A stretch of DNA of 37,476 nucleotides from an uncultured Bacteroidales bacterium. Lineage in GTDB: Bacteria; Bacteroidota; Bacteroidia; Bacteroidales; JAUNSR01. The stretch is from positions 1-37,476 of the forward strand of contig CAMTOJ010000035.1 in NCBI GenBank assembly GCA_947074145.1, read 5' to 3'. The translations under genes were made by a program, and so were the position numbers. The notes beneath the pieces were generated by a model. It saw nothing but the letters and a program-made list of their open reading frames with translations, was not told where the DNA came from and ran no database searches. Each line of letters begins with the position of its first letter. Positions within the stretch are counted from its first letter, which is position 1. Below are positions 31,407-37,476 of this stretch, piece by piece.

Positions 31407-32003
31407 ATGAAATGCATTATTATTTCTGCTCCCTCTACTATAACTAACGAGCCATTTATAATAAAATCTTTAATTGATTATGGATTGAAGTATTATCATC
31501 TACGTAAACCGGGTTGGGATAGACAGATTACTTCTGAATTTCTTTCTCAATTACCTGAAGATGTGCGTAAACATATCATCGTTCATGATCATTATGAATT
31601 GATAAATGAGTTTTCTTTGATGGGGTCTCATCATAATCAAAGGAATAAAGAGAATAAACATGGTAATAATTTTAGTTGTTCATGTCATTCTGTTTCGGAA
31701 ATAGAAAAAAATAAATCAATCACAAAAGAGTATCTGTTTCTTAGTCCTGTCTTTAGCAGTATTTCCAAACCGGGATATGTTTCAGGCTTCACACACAAAG
31801 ATTTGTTAAATGCAGCCAAGGAACATATTATAGATGAAAAAGTAATTGCATTAGGCGGGATAACACCTGATAATATATCAAAGATTAAAGAGTACGGTTT
31901 TGGCGGAGTTGCCGTATTGGGTTTTATATGGGAAGAATACCTAATTGATAATAATATAGATAATCTATTAAGTAGATATAATTTAATATGTAATAATTTA
32001 TAA
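31407..32003 (+). CDS. TenI/ThiE-like protein with an altered active site
   Basis: A 198-residue TIM-barrel protein related to ThiE and TenI. Retained elements are YYHLRKPGWD, IIVHDHYELI, LSPVFSSISKPGY and VIALGGITPDNI. The ThiE motif DGVHLGxED is replaced by MGSHHNQRNKEN, and the TxTK phosphate loop by SSISK. It is therefore unlikely to be the main thiamine-phosphate synthase, since a canonical ThiE gene begins 1 base after its stop. The TenI thiazole tautomerase role (aromatising the ThiG product) would fit the position before thiG, but it is inferred. A similar paralogue is, as far as I recall, common in Bacteroidales thi operons. Confidence 0.78.
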   Translation: MKCIIISAPSTITNEPFIIKSLIDYGLKYYHLRKPGWDRQITSEFLSQLPEDVRKHIIVHDHYELINEFSLMGSHHNQRNKENKHGNNFSCSCHSVSEIEKNKSITKEYLFLSPVFSSISKPGYVSGFTHKDLLNAAKEHIIDEKVIALGGITPDNISKIKEYGFGGVAVLGFIWEEYLIDNNIDNLLSRYNLICNNL

Positions 32004-32004
32004 T

Positions 32005-32631
32005 ATGCTTCAATTCATAACAAACAAAACAGAAAAATATGATATTCTCGAAAGTGCTAAAATTGCACTTGAAGGAGGATGTAAATGGATTCAATTGAGA
32101 ATGAAGAATTCACTACAATCGGAGATTTTTAGAACAGGTTTTGAACTTCAACAACTTTGCTATCAATATGGTGCAACGTTGATAATTGATGATGAGGTTG
32201 AAATTTGTAAAGATCTAAATTGCGACGGAGTACATCTTGGTAAAGAAGATATGGATCCTTTAAAAGCAAGAGCCATCTTGGGAGAAACTAAAGTGATAGG
32301 AGGTACTGCTAATACATATGAGGATATCGTAAATCTGGTAGAAAAGGGTGTCGATTATATTGGTCTTGGACCATTTCGATTTACCACAACTAAGGAGAAG
32401 CTAAGTCCGATACTTGGAATAGAGGGTTATCGTAATATCCTTGATAAATGTAAGGAGAATAATATAAAAACACCAATTGTAGCAATTGGGGGTATAACAA
32501 ACTATGATATTCCGTATCTTTTAGAAACAGGTATAACAGGGATTGCAATATCGTCAACGATATTGAATGCAGTTGACCCTGTTGCACAAACAAAGGATAT
32601 AATGTCATTATTTAACATGAATAATAATTAA
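32005..32631 (+). CDS. thiE: Thiamine-phosphate synthase ThiE
   Basis: A 208-residue TIM-barrel enzyme joining HMP-PP and thiazole phosphate to form thiamine phosphate. The residues expected of an active enzyme are here: WIQLRMK, LIIDDEVEICKD, DGVHLGKEDMDP, GGTANTYED, GVDYIGLGPFRFTTTKEKL and IVAIGGIT. Located between the TenI-like gene and thiG. The TTTK loop that binds pyrophosphate distinguishes it from its neighbour. Confidence 0.95.
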   Translation: MLQFITNKTEKYDILESAKIALEGGCKWIQLRMKNSLQSEIFRTGFELQQLCYQYGATLIIDDEVEICKDLNCDGVHLGKEDMDPLKARAILGETKVIGGTANTYEDIVNLVEKGVDYIGLGPFRFTTTKEKLSPILGIEGYRNILDKCKENNIKTPIVAIGGITNYDIPYLLETGITGIAISSTILNAVDPVAQTKDIMSLFNMNNN

Positions 32632-32649
32632 AAATTAATCAATATATAA

Positions 32650-33417
32650 ATGGATAAATTAGTTATCTCAGGAAAAGAATTTAGTTCAAGACTTTTTCTG
32701 GGAACAGGAAAGTTTAGTTCTAATATTCTTATGGAACAAGCTATTATTGCTTCAGGAACAAAAATGGTGACAATGGCAATGAAAAGAATAGATATGAAGG
32801 ATTCTAATGATGATATGCTTATTCATATTAAACATCCCGATATTCAACTATTACCCAATACCTCGGGAGTTAGGAATGCTGAAGAGGCACTTTTTGCAGC
32901 TGCATTATCAAGAGAAGCATTCGGAACGAATTTTCTAAAACTTGAGATTCATCCAGACCCAAGATATCTATTGCCTGATCCTGTAGAAACATTGAAGGCA
33001 ACTAAGATGTTGGTAAAAGAGGGATTCGTTGTGTTACCTTATATTCCTGCAGATCCTGTACTTTGTAAAAGATTAGAGGATGTTGGTGCATCGGCAGTTA
33101 TGCCATTAGGAGCACCAATTGGTACCAATAAAGGGCTTTTAACTCGTGATTTTATAGAAATAATTATCGAACAGAGTAACATTCCTGTCATTGTTGATGC
33201 TGGAATCGGTGCACCTTCACATGCTGCAGAAGCTATGGAAATGGGAGCTGATGCTGTTCTTGTAAATACTGCAATTGCAGTAGCTGCAAACCCTGTGATA
33301 ATGGCTAAAGCTTTTAAATATGCAGTGGAAGCTGGACGCATGGCATACTGCTCTGGTCTTGCTAGTAAAAATAAGATGGCTGAAGCCTCAAGTCCTTTAA
33401 CTTCATTTTTAGATTAA
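32650..33417 (+). CDS. thiG: Thiazole synthase ThiG
   Basis: A 255-residue TIM-barrel enzyme that builds the thiazole phosphate from 1-deoxy-xylulose 5-phosphate, dehydroglycine and the ThiS thiocarboxylate. Diagnostic stretches are [41 protein letters not shown] (Schiff-base lysine region), [13 protein letters not shown] and [20 protein letters not shown]. The length fits the family. The source of dehydroglycine is the ThiH in the same operon. Confidence 0.97.
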   Translation: MDKLVISGKEFSSRLFLGTGKFSSNILMEQAIIASGTKMVTMAMKRIDMKDSNDDMLIHIKHPDIQLLPNTSGVRNAEEALFAAALSREAFGTNFLKLEIHPDPRYLLPDPVETLKATKMLVKEGFVVLPYIPADPVLCKRLEDVGASAVMPLGAPIGTNKGLLTRDFIEIIIEQSNIPVIVDAGIGAPSHAAEAMEMGADAVLVNTAIAVAANPVIMAKAFKYAVEAGRMAYCSGLASKNKMAEASSPLTSFLD

Positions 33418-33427
33418 TTAGAATTGA

Positions 33428-35119
<1,692 letters not shown>

Positions 35120-35130
35120 TTATGCTTTAT

Positions 35131-35158
35131 AATGATATATAAGAGATTATATATCGTT
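35131..35158 (+). other. Intercistronic hairpin between thiC and thiH
   Basis: Twelve-base arms AATGATATATAA (35131-35142) and TTATATATCGTT (35147-35158), with one wobble pair, enclose a GAGA loop of the stable GNRA type. No T run follows, so it is probably an mRNA processing or stability element and not a terminator. Confidence 0.5.
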
Positions 35159-35182
35159 ACTTAAAGTAAATATTAAATAAAG

Positions 35183-36301
35183 ATGAGATTTACAGATTTA
35201 ATAGATAATTATAATTGGGATGATCTTTCGAGAAAGATCTCCCAAAAATCGTCACAAGACGTAGAGTTGGCTTTAAACAAAGAAAGAATAGATTTTGAAG
35301 ATTTTCTTTCTCTAATATCTCCGGCGGCATTACCTTATCTTGAAATAATGGCACGAAAGAGCCGAATGTTAACAAGACAACGATTTGGCAATACAATACA
35401 GATGTATATTCCTTTATATCTTACAAATGCATGTACGAATCATTGTGTCTATTGCGGATTTAATCATGAAAATAAAATCAATAGAATAATCCTTAATGAA
35501 GAGGAGATAGAAAAAGAGGCACAAGCGATTAAAGAGCTGGGCGATTTTCATCATATATTATTGGTCACAGGTGAGTCTCCACGTCATGCAGGTGTTGATT
35601 ATCTAAAGAGAGCAATAAGGATAATGAAAAAGTATTTTTCTAATATCTCAATAGAAGTTCAGCCGCTTGAAAGGAGCGAATATGAGGAATTAATAAAAGA
35701 AGGACTCTATTCGGTGTATGTTTATCAGGAAACATACAATAAAGAGAGATATCCTATCTATCACCCGGCAGGGAAAAAGAGAGATTTTAATTATCGATTA
35801 GATACATTTGATCGTCTTGGAGAAGCCGAAATACATAAGATGGGACTTGGCGTATTGATAGGTTTGGAGGATTGGAGAACAGATTTATCTTTAATGGCAA
35901 TTCATCTGAAATATCTGCAAAAGAAATATTGGCGTACCCGTTATTCTGTTTCTTTTCCGAGAATAAGACCTCATGAAGGGGACGGTTTCAAACCCAACGT
36001 TATAATGCAAGATAAGGAATTGGCTCAGGCAATCTTTGCTTTTCGCCTCTATGACAGAGATGTGGAGATTGCATTATCTACAAGAGAGGAACCACGAATG
36101 AGAGATAACCTTTGTTCACTTGGTGTGACAAGTATGAGTGCCGGTTCTAAAACAGAACCCGGAGGATATTATACTTATCCAACTGCGCTTGAACAGTGGG
36201 TAATGGCAGATGATAGAAGTCCCTCTGAGGTTGAAGAGTCTATTAAAAAACAAGGTTACGAAGCAGTATGGAAAGATTGGGATCAAGCGATGAGCATCTA
36301 A
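35183..36301 (+). CDS. thiH: 2-iminoacetate synthase ThiH (radical SAM tyrosine lyase)
   Basis: A 372-residue radical-SAM enzyme cleaving tyrosine to p-cresol and dehydroglycine for ThiG. The cluster motif CTNHCVYCGF (CX3CX2C) lies at about residue 85. Further matches are LLVTGESPRHAGVDYL, EVQPLERSEYEEL, YVYQETYNKERY and MSAGSKTEPGGY. Using ThiH and not the oxygen-dependent ThiO points to an anaerobic life style. Its last 34 bases overlap the next gene. Confidence 0.96.
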   Translation: MRFTDLIDNYNWDDLSRKISQKSSQDVELALNKERIDFEDFLSLISPAALPYLEIMARKSRMLTRQRFGNTIQMYIPLYLTNACTNHCVYCGFNHENKINRIILNEEEIEKEAQAIKELGDFHHILLVTGESPRHAGVDYLKRAIRIMKKYFSNISIEVQPLERSEYEELIKEGLYSVYVYQETYNKERYPIYHPAGKKRDFNYRLDTFDRLGEAEIHKMGLGVLIGLEDWRTDLSLMAIHLKYLQKKYWRTRYSVSFPRIRPHEGDGFKPNVIMQDKELAQAIFAFRLYDRDVEIALSTREEPRMRDNLCSLGVTSMSAGSKTEPGGYYTYPTALEQWVMADDRSPSEVEESIKKQGYEAVWKDWDQAMSI

Positions 36302-36999
36302 AAGAGAGATATGTAAGGCATATCAATCTTAAAGAGATTGGGATAGTCGGACAACAAAAGCTACTCGACAGTTCTGTTTTACTTGTCGGTGTAGGCGGCC
36401 TTGGTTCTCCTATAGCTCTATATCTTGCAGCAGCGGGAGTAGGGCGTATTGGTCTTATTGATTCCGATATAGTTTCATTATCAAATCTCCAAAGGCAGGT
36501 TTTGTATAGAGAATCGGATATAGGAAAAAGTAAAGTTGATACAGCCAAGTCAAGATTATTGAAATTAAACAGCAATTTAAAGATCGATACTTATCCAATA
36601 AGACTAACAAAAGATAATGCTGAAGAGATAATTTCCAACTATGATATTGTTGTTGACGGATGTGATAACTTTGAGACAAGATACTGTATTGATGAATTTT
36701 GCGATAGATTATCTAAACCATATGTTTATGGGAGTATAGGAGAGTTTAAAGGACAAATTTCTGTATTTAATTATCGAGAAGGAAGACGTTATTCAGATCT
36801 GTTTCCAAGAAACGACAGTTCCCGTCTTTCAACCGTGAACAATGTCTTACCGGGAGTTATGGGAGTAGTACCCGGGGTAATCGGAACAATGCAGGCTGCG
36901 GAAGTTATAAAGATTATTACGGGGTCAGGAGATGTTCTTATAAACAAATTGCTTATGATTGATCTTCTAACTATGAATCAGATGGTATTGGAAATATAA
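36268..36999 (+). CDS. thiF: ThiF/MoeB-family sulfur-carrier adenylyltransferase
   Basis: A 243-residue E1-like enzyme that should adenylate the C-terminal glycine of ThiS. It has RYVRHINLKEIGIVGQQKLL, the nucleotide loop VGVGGLGSPIALYLAAAGVG, the arginine region SNLQRQVLYRESDIGKSK and the catalytic Asp region VVDGCDNFETRY. The zinc-binding CxxC pairs and the cysteine of many ThiF and MoeB proteins are absent: the usual CYRCLFP is RRYSDLFP here. The start at 36268 lies inside thiH in another frame, implying translational coupling. It ends the operon. Thiamine context favours ThiF over MoeB. Confidence 0.9.
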   Translation: MERLGSSDEHLKERYVRHINLKEIGIVGQQKLLDSSVLLVGVGGLGSPIALYLAAAGVGRIGLIDSDIVSLSNLQRQVLYRESDIGKSKVDTAKSRLLKLNSNLKIDTYPIRLTKDNAEEIISNYDIVVDGCDNFETRYCIDEFCDRLSKPYVYGSIGEFKGQISVFNYREGRRYSDLFPRNDSSRLSTVNNVLPGVMGVVPGVIGTMQAAEVIKIITGSGDVLINKLLMIDLLTMNQMVLEI

Positions 37000-37067
37000 A
37001 CATAATCTGAATCGATATAATGCATCTTTAAAAAAGAATTATAAAGTCATTTTCTGAAATAAAAAGG

Positions 37068-37108
37068 AAGCCTTTGAGATTTCATAAACGAAATTTCAAA
37101 GGCTTTTT
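37068..37108 (+). terminator. Terminator of the thiamine operon
   Basis: Arms 37068-37083 and 37090-37105 (AAGCCTTTGAGATTTC and its complement, one wobble) enclose a 6-base loop and lead into T5. It lies 69 bases past the thiF stop. Confidence 0.88.
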
Positions 37109-37255
37109 ACGTATTGAATATTGACAGGATGATTGTTATTCCTAATATTATAATCATAGCTCTTATTCAATTTTTCATAAACCGACGGAATTCGGTAAAC
37201 AATAGCCTAAATTTTGCTAAATATACCTTCCATGCCACTCATAGGCAAAACTCGG

Positions 37256-37286
37256 TTTGGAATTAAGCTTTTAAATACTATTTTTG
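37256..37286 (+). promoter_or_regulatory. Consensus Bacteroidota promoter for the last gene
   Basis: TTTG (37256-37259) and TATTTTTG (37279-37286) are separated by 19 bases, matching both consensus elements exactly. The leader to the ATG at 37359 is about 65 bases, long enough for further control. The remaining part of the 359-base gap holds the operon terminator and nothing else I can identify. Confidence 0.72.
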
Positions 37287-37358
37287 CGTAAAACAATTAT
37301 CGGACTGCATATTACATCACATGTTCCGCACACAAACGCTTTTATTATTCACTTATAT

Positions 37359-37476
37359 ATGAAAAACAAATTATTAACGCTTGGTTCTTTAGCCTGTGTC
37401 ATTGCTGTCAATGCACAAGGAAATTATGAAAAGAACCTTATTCTTAATTACCAGTTCGACGAAGTCAAGAACGAGA
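37359..37476 (+). CDS. N-terminus of an exported protein, cut by the window edge
   Basis: The frame opens at ATG 37359 and is uninterrupted for 39 codons to the end. Residues 1-20 are a signal peptide (MKNKLLTLGSLACVIAVNAQ, cleavage probably after VNA). The mature part begins GNYEKNLILNYQFDEVKNE. A 'NLILNYQFDE' strand just after the signal occurs in secreted LamG or concanavalin-like and carbohydrate-active proteins of Bacteroidota, but this is too short to assign a family. The promoter upstream supports a real gene. Confidence 0.7.
   Translation, partial: MKNKLLTLGSLACVIAVNAQGNYEKNLILNYQFDEVKNE

Overview
The window is AT-rich chromosomal DNA from an anaerobic Bacteroidota, most likely a Bacteroidales. 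Three things point there. Several genes have the Bacteroidota promoter pattern (a TTG or TTTG element, 19-21 bases, then TAnnTTTG) and almost no Shine-Dalgarno sequences. Many protein families are typical of the group (DUF6515, DUF4468, the S9 peptidase, a TPR sensor kinase, archaeal-type ProRS). The thiamine pathway uses ThiH, the radical-SAM enzyme of anaerobes. I cannot name the genus. I see no insertion sequence, prophage, CRISPR array, tRNA or rRNA. Layout: positions 1-10270 are read on the minus strand. They hold a truncated DUF6515 secreted protein, an exported S9 dipeptidyl-peptidase-like enzyme, a two-gene sensor locus (an intact histidine kinase followed 6 bases later by a longer TPR kinase that has lost its phospho-accepting histidine and ATP-binding motifs), a DUF4468 protein and ClpB. 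Positions 10479-14007 (plus) carry tgt, an LptF/LptG-type permease and serB. A bidirectional terminator separates these from minus-strand ybaK-like and Old Yellow Enzyme-like genes. A TetR regulator with a FabG follows; matching operator-like palindromes lie in front of the TetR gene and in front of the divergent flavin oxidoreductase. Positions 17899-28242 are the most interesting part: an eleven-gene plus-strand cluster. It encodes a TetR regulator, a PlsC-like acyltransferase, one ketosynthase, an ACP, two hot-dog dehydratase-like proteins, a 4HBT-type thioesterase, an MMPL/RND exporter, a phytoene-desaturase-like flavoprotein, a ketoreductase and a LolA-like carrier. The set resembles the core of aryl-polyene and flexirubin clusters but has no aromatic-starter genes (ammonia lyase, AMP ligase), no chain-length factor and no enoyl reductase. 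I infer a stand-alone pathway that builds an unsaturated, probably polyenic, acyl chain, attaches it to a lipid and moves it to the outer membrane. Two details suggest asymmetric protein pairs or halves: the FabZ/FabA catalytic dyad appears divided between the two dehydratases, and only the second half of the exporter keeps the proton-relay aspartate. Next come proS and then a thiamine operon (30332-36999) behind a well-formed TPP riboswitch: thiD, thiS, a TenI/ThiE-like paralogue, thiE, thiG, thiC, thiH and a ThiF-type adenylyltransferase. Together these cover HMP and thiazole synthesis and their coupling. The window ends with a strong promoter and the first 39 codons of an exported protein.
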